Both the position numbers and the translations under genes were made by a program. A stretch of DNA of 10,939 bases from an uncultured Blautia sp. (GTDB lineage: Bacteria; Bacillota; Clostridia; Lachnospirales; Lachnospiraceae). Positions within the stretch are counted from its first letter, which is position 1. The number at the start of each line of letters is the position of its first letter. Below are positions 1 through 6,721 of this stretch, piece after piece. The notes under the pieces were generated by a model. It was not told where the DNA came from. It saw only the letters and a list, made by a program, of their open reading frames with translations, and searched no databases. The stretch lies in assembly GCA_900551075.1 (NCBI GenBank), contig URVB01000078.1, positions 1 through 10,939 of the forward strand. Reading direction: 5' to 3'.

Positions 1-184
1 GGTCCACTGCTGTCTTGGGGTCCCCACTAGTCCCCCCCACCACCCTCCCCCCCCCCCCCCCCGCCATGATCCGGGCTGCTGCCAGTCCGGTCTCCCTCAC
101 ACTGTCTTCCTCCATATTTCCCAGCAAAACTGCCAAAATACCCAGAGCGGCCGCTGCTGCCAGCCACCATCTTTTCTTTTTCAT
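1..184 (-). CDS. N-terminal fragment of an unrecognised membrane-anchored or exported protein, cut by the left edge
   Basis: An ATG at 184-182 opens a frame that stays free of stops for 61 codons to the window edge. It is preceded by an AAGGCGG-like ribosome binding site with a 6-nt spacer. The protein begins MKKKRWWLAAAAALGILAVL: a basic start followed by a hydrophobic segment (about residues 6-22), as in a signal peptide or signal anchor. There is no lipobox Cys. An acidic stretch (MEEDSVRE) follows, then residues 33-41 GLAAARIMA, then a run of glycines encoded by a 16-base G tract and RVVGGTSGDPKTAVD. I do not recognise the family. The gene lies behind two hairpin terminators that end the transporter operon, so it probably has its own promoter; TATATT around 205-215 on the minus strand is a possible -10 with no convincing -35. 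The frame beyond the tract depends on the tract length being right. Confidence 0.5.
   Translation of the reverse strand, partial: MKKKRWWLAAAAALGILAVLLGNMEEDSVRETGLAAARIMAGGGGGRVVGGTSGDPKTAVD
47..62. repeat. 16-base poly-C (poly-G on the coding strand) homopolymer
   Basis: Sixteen consecutive C on the plus strand, inside the left-edge minus-strand reading frame (codons 41-46). The flanks are also C-rich (32-38 and 43-45). At the given length the frame stays open to the edge. A one-base shift one way meets a TAG at 29-27; the other shift stays open. It may be a slippage-prone tract or an assembly or sequencing artefact near a contig end. Confidence 0.85.
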
Positions 185-283
185 TTTATGCCGCCTTCTG
201 TTGTGCTCACCATAATATATGACAAAAGTACACCAGAAAGAAGCTCTTCTCCCGGAAAGAAAACGAAACATGTCTCAGAACGC

Positions 284-310
284 ACAAAAACGCCCGGCGG
301 ACGTTTTTGT
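284..310 (-). terminator. Second hairpin terminator candidate after the transporter operon
   Basis: Perfect 9-bp inverted repeat ACAAAAACG (284-292) and CGTTTTTGT (302-310). In the minus-strand RNA the inner bases extend the stem as CGTCC/GGGCG (one U-G pair) with a 3-nt loop, followed by UUUUU. It sits just past the stronger hairpin at 325-366. The A/T-rich outer arms make it symmetric, so it could act in both directions. Confidence 0.5.
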
Positions 311-324
311 TGCATGCCTGACAA

Positions 325-366
325 AAAATGCCGGCGGCTTCCCCCGGGAAAAGCTGCCGGCATTTT
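325..366 (-). terminator. Rho-independent terminator of the liv operon
   Basis: An 11-bp perfect stem, AAAATGCCGGC (325-335) with GCCGGCATTTT (356-366), continues inward through GCTTTTCCC/GGGGGAAGC pairing with G-U wobbles. On the minus strand it is followed by six U. It begins 12 bases past the stop codon of the kinase-like gene and should end the transporter transcript. Confidence 0.88.
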
Positions 367-378
367 TCATCCTGTATT

Positions 379-1002
379 TTATTTTCCCTGCATGATACGA
401 AGCTGTGCTTCAATGGATTCTACGCATTTTTCAAAGCCCAGCTTACCGCTGTTCAGACACAGGTCATAGTTGGTCGCGTCATTCCAGACTCCGCCTGCAA
501 AACGGCGGTAATATTCCTGCTTACGCTTATCATCCTTCAAAAGGAATTTCTCTACTTCCTCCCTGGAGCCGGAAATCTTCTTCGACGCTTCCGCCACACG
601 GAATTCCCAGGGTGCATGTATAAATACTCTCAGGGTATTCGGTCTGTCCTTTAACACATAATTTACACAGCGTCCGATCACAACCATCGATTCCTTCTCT
701 GCAAGGTCCCGGATTACCTTTGCCTGATAATTAAACAAATTTTCATCAGATATGAATTCCTTGCTGTCAGGACTGATCAGGTTTCCTTTGTATAGACCCG
801 CCTTATTAAAGAGAGACGGCTTTACACGGACTCCTCCCTCTACCTTTCCAAAAAGGCCAAGGTCAATGCCGCTCTCATCCGAAGCCATGCGGATGATCTG
901 CTTGTCATAATAAGAAACGCCCAGCTTCTTCGCCAGCATTTCACCCACGGTACGTCCGCCGCTTCCATACTGTCTTGCAATGGTAACAACAATATGATCC
1001 AT
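379..1002 (-). CDS. Cytidylate kinase-like family protein
   Basis: A 207-aa soluble protein of the cytidylate kinase-like family (PF13189 type). The N-terminus shows a nucleotide-binding P-loop variant, ARQYGSGGRTVG (residues 9-20), in the form usual for this family, followed by LAKKLGVSYYDKQII, which resembles the early part of nucleoside monophosphate kinases. A central VVIGRCVNYVL strand-helix and a C-terminal part rich in Lys, Arg and Tyr (DDKRKQEYYRRFAG) match the lid-like region of the family. The substrate of these proteins is generally not established; true CMP kinase activity should not be assumed, since the canonical cmk is a different protein. The ATG has an AGGAGG site at 6 nt that overlaps the livF TAG stop (TAGGAGG). 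The gap to livF is only 10 bp, so the gene is co-transcribed as the last member of the transporter operon. A terminator follows directly. Confidence 0.85.
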   Translation of the reverse strand: MDHIVVTIARQYGSGGRTVGEMLAKKLGVSYYDKQIIRMASDESGIDLGLFGKVEGGVRVKPSLFNKAGLYKGNLISPDSKEFISDENLFNYQAKVIRDLAEKESMVVIGRCVNYVLKDRPNTLRVFIHAPWEFRVAEASKKISGSREEVEKFLLKDDKRKQEYYRRFAGGVWNDATNYDLCLNSGKLGFEKCVESIEAQLRIMQGK

Positions 1003-1012
1003 ACTTTACCTC

Positions 1013-1723
1013 CTATTCTCCCAGATATGCTTTCTGCACGGATTCGTCATGAAGCAGGTCGTCGGCATTGCCTTCCAGAGAAATTTTTCCTGTTTCCAAT
1101 ACGTATGCCCTGTCTGCAATGGAAAGCGCCTTTTTTGCATTCTGCTCTACAAGCAGAACGGTTGTGCCGCTCTCACTGACTTCCTTAATAATATCAAAGA
1201 TTTCGTTTACAAAAATCGGAGACAGGCCCATAGATGGCTCATCCATAACAATCAGTCTGGGTTTGCTCATCAAAGCGCGGCCCATAGCAAGCATCTGCTG
1301 CTCACCGCCGGATAAGGTTCCGGCACGCTGCCCCTTTCGTTCCTCCAAACGCGGAAACCTCTTGTATACATTTTGCAGGCTTTCTGCAATCTCATTTTTA
1401 TCTTTTCTGGTATAAGCACCCATGATCAGATTTTCGTATACGCTCAGTTGTGAAAATACACGTCTTCCCTCCGGTACATGGGCGATTCCCATTTCTACAA
1501 TCTTATGCGCAGGTGTCCTTGTGATATCCCTGCCTTCAAAAACAATGAAACCCTGCTTTGCCGGCAAGAGTCCTGTTAAAGTCTGCAGCGTTGTTGTTTT
1601 GCCTGCGCCATTGGCTCCGATGAGCGCGATAACCTCACCCTGGCTGACTTCAAAAGAAACACCCTTCAATGCCTGAATCACACCGTAATAAACGTGCAAA
1701 TCCTTTACCTCTAACATTGCCAT
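1013..1723 (-). CDS. livF: Branched-chain amino acid ABC transporter ATP-binding protein LivF
   Basis: A 236-aa ABC ATPase, the usual LivF length. Walker A is GANGAGKTT (36-44), the signature is LSGGEQQ (137-143) and Walker B is LIVMDEP (157-163). The histidine of the H-switch is replaced by Gln in VEQNAKKA (192-199), which is typical of LivF and unlike LivG. The D-loop region SMGLSP and the PEGRRVF segment (84-90) are also LivF-like. It should pair with LivG to form the ATPase dimer that powers LivH/LivM at the cytoplasmic face. Three nearby ATGs are possible: the one at 1723 has AGGAGG at 9 nt; the ATG at 1729 has only a 3-nt spacer and the one at 1717 has 15. An upstream in-frame ATG at 1747 would overlap livG and lacks support. 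The 13-bp gap to livG supports translation from one message. Confidence 0.93.
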   Translation of the reverse strand: MAMLEVKDLHVYYGVIQALKGVSFEVSQGEVIALIGANGAGKTTTLQTLTGLLPAKQGFIVFEGRDITRTPAHKIVEMGIAHVPEGRRVFSQLSVYENLIMGAYTRKDKNEIAESLQNVYKRFPRLEERKGQRAGTLSGGEQQMLAMGRALMSKPRLIVMDEPSMGLSPIFVNEIFDIIKEVSESGTTVLLVEQNAKKALSIADRAYVLETGKISLEGNADDLLHDESVQKAYLGE

Positions 1724-1736
1724 TTTCATGCTCCTC

Positions 1737-2495
1737 CTATTCGCCAAGATATGCTGTGATTACTGCAGGATCATTCAACACCTCAGAAGTCTCGCCCTGA
1801 ACAAGCACCTGGCCGAAATTCAGAACGGTCAGCTCCTCGCAGATACCGCCTACCAGCTTCATGTCATGCTCGATCAGGAGAATCGTCATATGAAAATGAT
1901 CCCTGACAAAACGAATCGTATCCATCAATTCCTGGGTCTCATTTGGGTTCATACCTGCCGCCGGCTCATCCAGAAGGAGGAGCTTGGGATCTGTTGCAAG
2001 CGCTCTCGCAATCTCCAGCTTTCTCTGCTTTCCGTATGGTAGATTCCCTGCGAGATAGTCCGCTTCCTTATCAAGGTCGAACACCTTCAGGATTTCCATG
2101 GCACGCGCATTCATTTCTTTTTCTGTCCTGAAATATTTCGGCAGACGCAGGATTCCTGTCATTGTTGCATAACGGTAATGATTATGGAGCCCAACCTTTA
2201 CATTGTCCAGAACAGGAATATCCTTGAAAAGACGGATATTCTGGAATGTTCTTGCAATTCCTTCCCTGTTGATCTCAATCGTACTCTTTCCTGTAATATC
2301 CTTCCCATCCAGCTTAATGATACCTTCTGTTGGCTTATATACGCCAGTCAGAAGATTAAAGACGGTGGTTTTGCCTGCGCCGTTCGGTCCGATCAGACCA
2401 TAAAGCTGCCCCTTCTCAATCGACAGGTTAAAGTTATCTACTGCATGGAGACCGCCGAATTGAATGGACAAATTATTAACTTCCAACATTGACAT
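1737..2495 (-). CDS. livG: Branched-chain amino acid ABC transporter ATP-binding protein LivG
   Basis: A 252-aa ABC ATPase with Walker A GPNGAGKTT (36-44), the LivG-type signature LPYGKQRKLEIARAL in place of the common LSGGQ, Walker B LLLLDEPAAGMNP, and an intact H-switch histidine in IEHDM. The extended middle region after the Q-loop (FQNIRLFKDIPVLDNV, then a His/Tyr/Arg-rich helical insert) is characteristic of LivG and longer than in LivF. It forms the second half of the ATPase pair. The ATG has AAGGAGG at about 10 nt, inside the end of livM. The livM stop lies 2 bp upstream of this start, so translation is probably coupled. Confidence 0.94.
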   Translation of the reverse strand: MSMLEVNNLSIQFGGLHAVDNFNLSIEKGQLYGLIGPNGAGKTTVFNLLTGVYKPTEGIIKLDGKDITGKSTIEINREGIARTFQNIRLFKDIPVLDNVKVGLHNHYRYATMTGILRLPKYFRTEKEMNARAMEILKVFDLDKEADYLAGNLPYGKQRKLEIARALATDPKLLLLDEPAAGMNPNETQELMDTIRFVRDHFHMTILLIEHDMKLVGGICEELTVLNFGQVLVQGETSEVLNDPAVITAYLGE

Positions 2496-2497
2496 AA

Positions 2498-3580
2498 TTA
2501 AGCAGCCTCCTTCTTCTGTCTGTTTCCTTTAAGCTTCTCTACCATGCGGCTTCTCCAGTTACGTGCCGCAGGCGCCCAATTAAAGAGCATCATCACGATC
2601 AGGACAATTGCATAGATCAGCATACGGTAGGTAGAGAATCCCCTCAGCAGCTCGGGGAGTGCATACAGAATGATCGTCGCAATAATAGACCCCCGAAGAT
2701 TTCCGATTCCTCCAAGAACAACATATACAAGAATCAGAATAGACATATTATAGTCAAAAATCGATACCTTCAGCATGGAAAGGTTATGGGCATAGAGCAC
2801 GCCTGCCACACCTGCCAGTGCCGCTGATATGGTAAATGCCAGCAGTTTATATTTCGTTACGTTGATACCTGCGGATTCTGCCGCAATACGGTTGTCACGG
2901 GTAGACATGATCGCACGGCCGCTTCTGGAATTTACCAGATTCTGTACAATAAATAAGGTAAGGAGTATCAGTATTACACCGATGAGAAAGAAGCTGCCCT
3001 TAATATCCTTGTAAAGTGTGGAAGTACCGGAAATGCCAAGGGCACCCTTCAGAATCTGCTTCCCTCCGGGTGCAAGCTTAATTCCGGCTGAGCTGGTCGC
3101 TACCTGAAGTCCGTTTTCATCCACTCCCACATATAAAATATTGATCAGGTTTTTGATGATCTCTCCAAAAGCCAGAGTAACAATCGCAAGATAGTCACCC
3201 CGAAGCCTCAGTACGGGAATACCGATGACAATACCAAATACTCCGGCTACTGCCGCACCGATCAGAATCGCAAGGATCAGGCGCAGTACGGACGGAATGG
3301 AATCGCTTACCAGATGAGAGAAGAGTGCACTGGAATAAGCGCCCACGCACATAAACCCTGCATGACCCAGGCTCAGCTCTCCCGAAAACCCCACTACAAG
3401 GTTCAGAGAAATCGCTGCAATGATGTAAACGCAAAGAGGAATCAATAATCCTGTAAGCAGGTTTGACAGGTTTCCGGTAGAGGAAAGCGTCTGTACGATT
3501 ACAAAGATTACAATCACCATTGCATAATTAATAAAATTATCTTTTGATGTTCTGTTTATCCTTTTCTTCATATCGGTCAC
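2498..3580 (-). CDS. livM: Branched-chain amino acid ABC transporter permease LivM
   Basis: A 360-aa integral membrane protein with about ten hydrophobic segments, the BPD_transp_2 (LivM) family. Recognisable parts are the early membrane segment NFINYAMVIVIFVIVQTL, the motif ELSLGHAGFMCVGAY, the LivM-type segment VLRLRGDYLAIVTLAFGEI, the coupling loop STRDNRIAAESAGINVTKYK that docks on the ATPases, and VLGGIGNLRGS near the C-terminus. The tail is basic (EKLKGNRQKKEAA). It should form the membrane channel together with LivH. The first codon at 3580 is GTG with AGGAG at about 10 nt; an ATG three codons in (3571) is the alternative. The gap to the livH stop is 1 bp, which suggests translational coupling. 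Confidence 0.93.
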   Translation of the reverse strand: MTDMKKRINRTSKDNFINYAMVIVIFVIVQTLSSTGNLSNLLTGLLIPLCVYIIAAISLNLVVGFSGELSLGHAGFMCVGAYSSALFSHLVSDSIPSVLRLILAILIGAAVAGVFGIVIGIPVLRLRGDYLAIVTLAFGEIIKNLINILYVGVDENGLQVATSSAGIKLAPGGKQILKGALGISGTSTLYKDIKGSFFLIGVILILLTLFIVQNLVNSRSGRAIMSTRDNRIAAESAGINVTKYKLLAFTISAALAGVAGVLYAHNLSMLKVSIFDYNMSILILVYVVLGGIGNLRGSIIATIILYALPELLRGFSTYRMLIYAIVLIVMMLFNWAPAARNWRSRMVEKLKGNRQKKEAA

Positions 3581-3581
3581 C

Positions 3582-4466
3582 TTACACTTTCTCCTGAATG
3601 TTCTTACCGAAAAGCCCGGTAGGTTTCACAAGGAGCACGACAATTAATACGGCGAACACGATCGCATCTGCAATCTGAGAAGAAATATAAGCCCTTCCGA
3701 AAATTTCGATAACTCCCAGAAGTATTCCTCCCACCATTGCTCCCGGTATCGAACCAATGCCGCCGAATACTGCAGCCACGAACGCCTTAATGCCGGGCAT
3801 GGCCCCCGTATACGGAGTCAATGTAGGGTATGCAGAACACAAAAGCAGGCCGGCAATCGCCGCAAGACCTGACCCAATGGCAAAGGTCAGGGAAATCGTC
3901 GCATTGATATTGACCCCCATAAGCTGTGCTGCATCCCGATCCTCGGAAACGGCCTGCATGGCACGTCCCGGTTTTGTTTTCTTAACAAAAAGCGTAAGCG
4001 CCGTCATAATGATCACACATGCAGCAATCGTAACAATTGTGATTCCCTTAATCGTAAGCTGCCCATCAAACAGCGACACTGTGGGAACATTGATAACCGT
4101 TACAAAGCTCTTGGCATCTGCCCCAAAAATCAGCAGCGCCAGATTCTGAAGCAAATAGCTGACACCTATTGCCGTGATCAATACAGCCAGGTTCGAAGCA
4201 GCCTTCCGAAGCGGACGATAGGCAACCATCTCGATGGTGATACCCAGGACCGTACATGCGATAACGGCTGCAAGCACGGACAAAAGCGGTGACATGCCCG
4301 CCTTTGTAATCGCAGTAAGAATCACAAAAGCACCGACCATGATAACATCCCCATGAGCAAAATTCAGCATTTTCGCAATTCCATACACCATTGTATAGCC
4401 CAAAGCGATAATTGCATATATACTGCCCAAGCTTATCCCATCTTTTAAATAAGATATAAAACTCAT
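3582..4466 (-). CDS. livH: Branched-chain amino acid ABC transporter permease LivH
   Basis: A 294-aa integral membrane protein of the LivH family. It has the early motif KMLNFAHGD (32-40), which is diagnostic for LivH-like permeases, a cytoplasmic coupling loop with EDRDAAQLMGVN, and FGGIGSIPGAMVGG near the C-terminus, plus about eight to nine hydrophobic segments. The partner is LivM. The ATG at 4466 has GAGGTG with a 4-6 nt spacer; the in-frame ATG at 4478 has no ribosome binding site upstream and actually supplies part of the GAGG for the later one, so the shorter form is chosen. The 211-bp gap to the binding-protein gene holds a terminator and an inverted repeat, so this gene probably receives read-through transcription. 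Confidence 0.93.
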   Translation of the reverse strand: MSFISYLKDGISLGSIYAIIALGYTMVYGIAKMLNFAHGDVIMVGAFVILTAITKAGMSPLLSVLAAVIACTVLGITIEMVAYRPLRKAASNLAVLITAIGVSYLLQNLALLIFGADAKSFVTVINVPTVSLFDGQLTIKGITIVTIAACVIIMTALTLFVKKTKPGRAMQAVSEDRDAAQLMGVNINATISLTFAIGSGLAAIAGLLLCSAYPTLTPYTGAMPGIKAFVAAVFGGIGSIPGAMVGGILLGVIEIFGRAYISSQIADAIVFAVLIVVLLVKPTGLFGKNIQEKV

Positions 4467-4524
4467 AGTGCACCTCATAAAATAAATTTATCATTCTTGT
4501 TACAAACAAAGCGGATTCCACAGG

Positions 4525-4558
4525 AATACTCCTCAAAGGCATAACAATACGGAGTATT
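4525..4558 (-). promoter_or_regulatory. Inverted repeat in the livH leader
   Basis: Perfect 8-bp arms AATACTCC (4525-4532) and GGAGTATT (4551-4558) with an 18-nt spacer, between the intercistronic terminator and the livH start. It could be a stabilising stem-loop at the 5' end of a processed livHMGF message, or a protein-binding site. No U-run follows, so it is not an intrinsic terminator. Confidence 0.4.
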
Positions 4559-4576
4559 TTTCTATGAAATAAGAAA

Positions 4577-4608
4577 GGGACGGTTCCTCATTCACAGGTA
4601 ACCGTCCC
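4577..4608 (-). terminator. Intercistronic terminator between the binding-protein gene and livH
   Basis: Perfect 9-bp stem GGGACGGTT (4577-4585) with AACCGTCCC (4600-4608); the loop can close further by CCT/AGG. On the minus strand it is followed by UUUCUUAUUUC. It lies about 70 bp after the binding-protein stop. Partial termination here would give more binding protein than permease and ATPase. Confidence 0.8.
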
Positions 4609-4677
4609 CCGTTCTTTAAACGGCAATCCCCTGCGCAATCAGGGAAGTGTCACTAAAATCACAACACTGTAAAAGAA

Positions 4678-5835
4678 TTACTCGACCTCTACATAAACAC
4701 CGTCTTTGACCTCGTATGCTTTCGGCGCTTTATCGCATTCGCCCTCTTCTGTCCATTTCGCTGTTCCGGTAAGACCGGTAACTTCAATGTTCAGCATGGA
4801 AGCAGACATTGCTGCACTGATGTCTTCATTGGACATATCCGGTGTAATTCCCGCATCCTCTGCCGCTGCCTTCATAGCATAGATTACGTCGTAAGCATCT
4901 GCTGCGAACTGGTTCGGAGTTTCACCGTTATTCGCATCATTGTATGCTTTTACAAAGTTTACGGTAGCCTCATCTTCTCCTGTTGCAGAGAATGGTGTCA
5001 GAAGCATCACACCTTCTGCAAGAGAGGTATCAAAGTTTTCTACGGAAAGAATGCCATCCATACCGTCTACACCAAAGAATTGGATGTCCATGCCTGCATC
5101 TGCCGCCTGCTGAAGAATCAGCGCATTGTCAGAATAGTAGTTCGGCAAAAACAGAAGCTCCGCGCCGCTTTCCTTGATCTTGTTAAGCTGTACGGAGAAG
5201 TCTGTATTGCTGTCTGTGGTATACGCTTCGTCAGCAACTACTTCAAGACCATACTCCTCTGCACTTGCAACAAAGGCATCATGAATACCTACGTTGTAAT
5301 CTGCCATGGAGTCATAGAGAACCGCCACCTTGGTTGCAAGACCTTTTTCGGAAATAAATTCCGCGGATTTTGTTCCCTGGGCAGGGTCTGTAAAGCACAT
5401 ACGGAACTCATTGGAACCTGCCGTGATACAGTCTACCGCTGTTCCGGATGGAGTGAACAGGAATGTGCTCTCTGCTGCCTCGGCGCCTACTGCAATGCAG
5501 GCGCCGGAGGTAACAGTCCCGCAGAGCATCTGCATGCCCTTGTCCAGAAGGTCATTATATGCGTTCACAGCCTTCTCCGGATCACCCTGGTCATCGCCGG
5601 CATCCAGAAGCTCCACCTGATATCCGTTGAAGCCGCCGTCTTCATTAATTTCGTCAATCGCAATCTTTGCTGCGTTGTATACGTTTGTACCATACTGTGC
5701 ATAATCACCTGTCATGGGTCCGATTACGCCTACTTTAAATGTTTCGTCATCTGCAAATACTGCCGCAGGTGTCATTGCAGTTGCTGCCATAGCTGCTGCC
5801 GCTGCAACACTGAGTGCTTTTTTCCAATTTCTCAT
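4678..5835 (-). CDS. Branched-chain amino acid ABC transporter substrate-binding protein (LivJ/LivK type)
   Basis: A 385-aa protein of the Peripla_BP_6 / type 1 binding-protein fold. The mature domain starts with FKVGVIGPMTGDYAQYGTNV, the classic LivJ/LivK opening, followed by AAKIAIDEINEDGG and the DDQGDPEKAVNAYNDLLDKG stretch. The signal peptide is MRNWKKA, an Ala-rich hydrophobic core (7-21), and a V-F-A site with probable signal peptidase I cleavage after Ala28. There is no Cys at the cleavage region, so no lipobox, unlike most Gram-positive binding proteins. The real ligand (Leu/Ile/Val, another amino acid, an amide or a urea-like molecule) cannot be read from the sequence, since the family is broad. 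The ATG has AAGGAGGAG at about 7 nt. It is the first gene of the operon and is preceded by a long leader with a promoter and an attenuator-like hairpin. Confidence 0.92.
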   Translation of the reverse strand: MRNWKKALSVAAAAAMAATAMTPAAVFADDETFKVGVIGPMTGDYAQYGTNVYNAAKIAIDEINEDGGFNGYQVELLDAGDDQGDPEKAVNAYNDLLDKGMQMLCGTVTSGACIAVGAEAAESTFLFTPSGTAVDCITAGSNEFRMCFTDPAQGTKSAEFISEKGLATKVAVLYDSMADYNVGIHDAFVASAEEYGLEVVADEAYTTDSNTDFSVQLNKIKESGAELLFLPNYYSDNALILQQAADAGMDIQFFGVDGMDGILSVENFDTSLAEGVMLLTPFSATGEDEATVNFVKAYNDANNGETPNQFAADAYDVIYAMKAAAEDAGITPDMSNEDISAAMSASMLNIEVTGLTGTAKWTEEGECDKAPKAYEVKDGVYVEVE

Positions 5836-5913
5836 AATAAATCTCCTCCTTAAATTTTAACGCTCATCAGCGGATGCCTGTCTCCAAACAATCTATGCAG
5901 GTAAAAAAGGTAA

Positions 5914-5941
5914 AAAGCCCGCTGGGCTCCCAGCCGGCTTT
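5914..5941 (-). terminator. Terminator-like hairpin in the leader of the binding-protein gene (candidate attenuator)
   Basis: On the minus strand AAAGCCGGCTGGG (5941-5929) pairs with CCCAGCGGGCTTT (5926-5914), with a single G-G mismatch and a tiny loop. It is followed by UUUUU, ACC and a further UUUUUU. It lies between the promoter at 5985-6013 and the start codon, about 80 bp before the gene, so transcription must pass it. I see no leader peptide and no T-box or ykkC consensus. Confidence 0.72.
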
Positions 5942-5984
5942 GGCCTCCTACTGACTTTCGTCCGCTAATACTTTAATGTTAATG

Positions 5985-6013
5985 ATTATAGCATTATGTG
6001 TTTTTGAATGCAA
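5985..6013 (-). promoter_or_regulatory. Sigma-A type promoter of the liv operon
   Basis: Minus strand TTGCAT (6013-6008), 17-nt spacer, TATAAT (5990-5985), with an extended -10 TG. Predicted transcription start is near 5978, giving a leader of about 140 nt before the binding-protein ATG. Confidence 0.82.
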
Positions 6014-6060
6014 GTGAAAATTTAGAAAAATTTAAGAACTGTACTGGAAAATTTAAGAAA

Positions 6061-6081
6061 CCCGGGGATTCTGTCCCCGGG
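6061..6081 (-). terminator. Terminator of the infC-rpmI-rplT operon
   Basis: Perfect 8-bp GC-rich stem CCCGGGGA/TCCCCGGG with a 5-nt loop, 15 bp after the rplT stop, followed on the minus strand by UUUCUUAAAUUUU. It separates the ribosomal operon from the liv promoter, which begins about 50 bp further on. Confidence 0.85.
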
Positions 6082-6096
6082 AAACATATATTTCTC

Positions 6097-6453
6097 TTAT
6101 GCAACCGCTTCCTTGGCAATTTTTGCCAACGCCGCAAAGCCTTCTGCATCATTTACTGCCATTTCTGCCAGCATTTTTCTGTTGATGTCAATGTTTGCAA
6201 CCTTCAGACCGTGCATCATCTTGCTGTAGGATAAGCCGTTCATTCTTGCTGCTGCATTGATACGTGCGATCCAAAGCTGTCGGAACTGACGTTTCTTCTG
6301 TTTTCTGCCTGCATAAGCGCTGGCCAGCGCTCTCATTACAGACTGTTTTGCTACTCTATACTGTTTGGAACGGGCTCCTCTGTAGCCCTTTGCCAGCTTT
6401 AATGTACGGTTATGTCTTTTCTTTGCGTTCAATCCGCCTTTAATTCTTGCCAT
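6097..6453 (-). CDS. rplT: 50S ribosomal protein L20 (bL20)
   Basis: 118 aa, the standard length. It opens with MARIKGGLNAKKRHNRTLKL and has the RNA-binding basic region YRGARSKQYRVAKQSVMRAL and the conserved RQLWIARINAAARMNGLSYSKMMHGL. It binds 23S rRNA early in large-subunit assembly. In Firmicutes it also represses its own operon by binding the infC leader RNA, and a matching leader is present here. AGGAGG stands about 10 nt before the ATG; rpmI ends 34 bp upstream. Confidence 0.98.
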   Translation of the reverse strand: MARIKGGLNAKKRHNRTLKLAKGYRGARSKQYRVAKQSVMRALASAYAGRKQKKRQFRQLWIARINAAARMNGLSYSKMMHGLKVANIDINRKMLAEMAVNDAEGFAALAKIAKEAVA

Positions 6454-6487
6454 TTCTTGTTTTCCTCCTGCTCGTCTTCTTATCTTC

Positions 6488-6685
6488 TTATAAATATGGT
6501 AATACTTTCTTCATGTTCTTAACATTTGTAGAATCAACAACAGTAGATTTTCTAAGATTTCTCTTTCTCTTCTGAGATTTCTTAGTTAAGATATGGCTCT
6601 TATAAGCTTTATTTCTCACTAATTTTCCTGTACCTGTCTTTTTGAAGCGTTTCGCTGCTGCTCTACATGTTTTAATTTTTGGCAT
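6488..6685 (-). CDS. rpmI: 50S ribosomal protein L35 (bL35)
   Basis: 65 aa, the usual length. It begins MPKIKTCRAAAKRFKKTGTG and contains KSHILTKKSQKRKRNLRKS, the bL35 signature; it is strongly basic throughout. It is a structural component of the large subunit. AAGGAGG stands 7-8 nt before the ATG. It sits between infC and rplT in the conserved order. Confidence 0.97.
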   Translation of the reverse strand: MPKIKTCRAAAKRFKKTGTGKLVRNKAYKSHILTKKSQKRKRNLRKSTVVDSTNVKNMKKVLPYL

Positions 6686-6721
6686 TGTAATTTCCTCCTT
6701 AATCTCGTATGTCTATTTCAC

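Noticed and set aside
15..215. Plus-strand frame of 66 codons at the left edge, rich in Pro and Ser
   Set aside because: It is the antisense of the better-supported minus-strand gene start at 184 and its composition comes from the poly-C tract.
4066..4542. Minus-strand frame of 158 codons overlapping the livH start
   Set aside because: Out of frame with livH, which has full family motifs in this stretch; the Cys/Tyr-rich translation is typical of a shadow frame.
5080..5853. Plus-strand frame of 257 codons, Cys-rich, opposite the binding-protein gene
   Set aside because: Exactly antisense to a clearly recognised protein; the many Cys residues are reverse complements of Ala codons (GCA/GCN).
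5836..5984. T-box, ykkC/ppGpp or glutamine riboswitch in the liv leader
   Set aside because: No T-box antiterminator sequence (AGGGUGGNACCGCG), no ACACGG-type ykkC core, and only a loose resemblance (GACGAAAGTCAGTAGG) to the glutamine motif without its other conserved parts.
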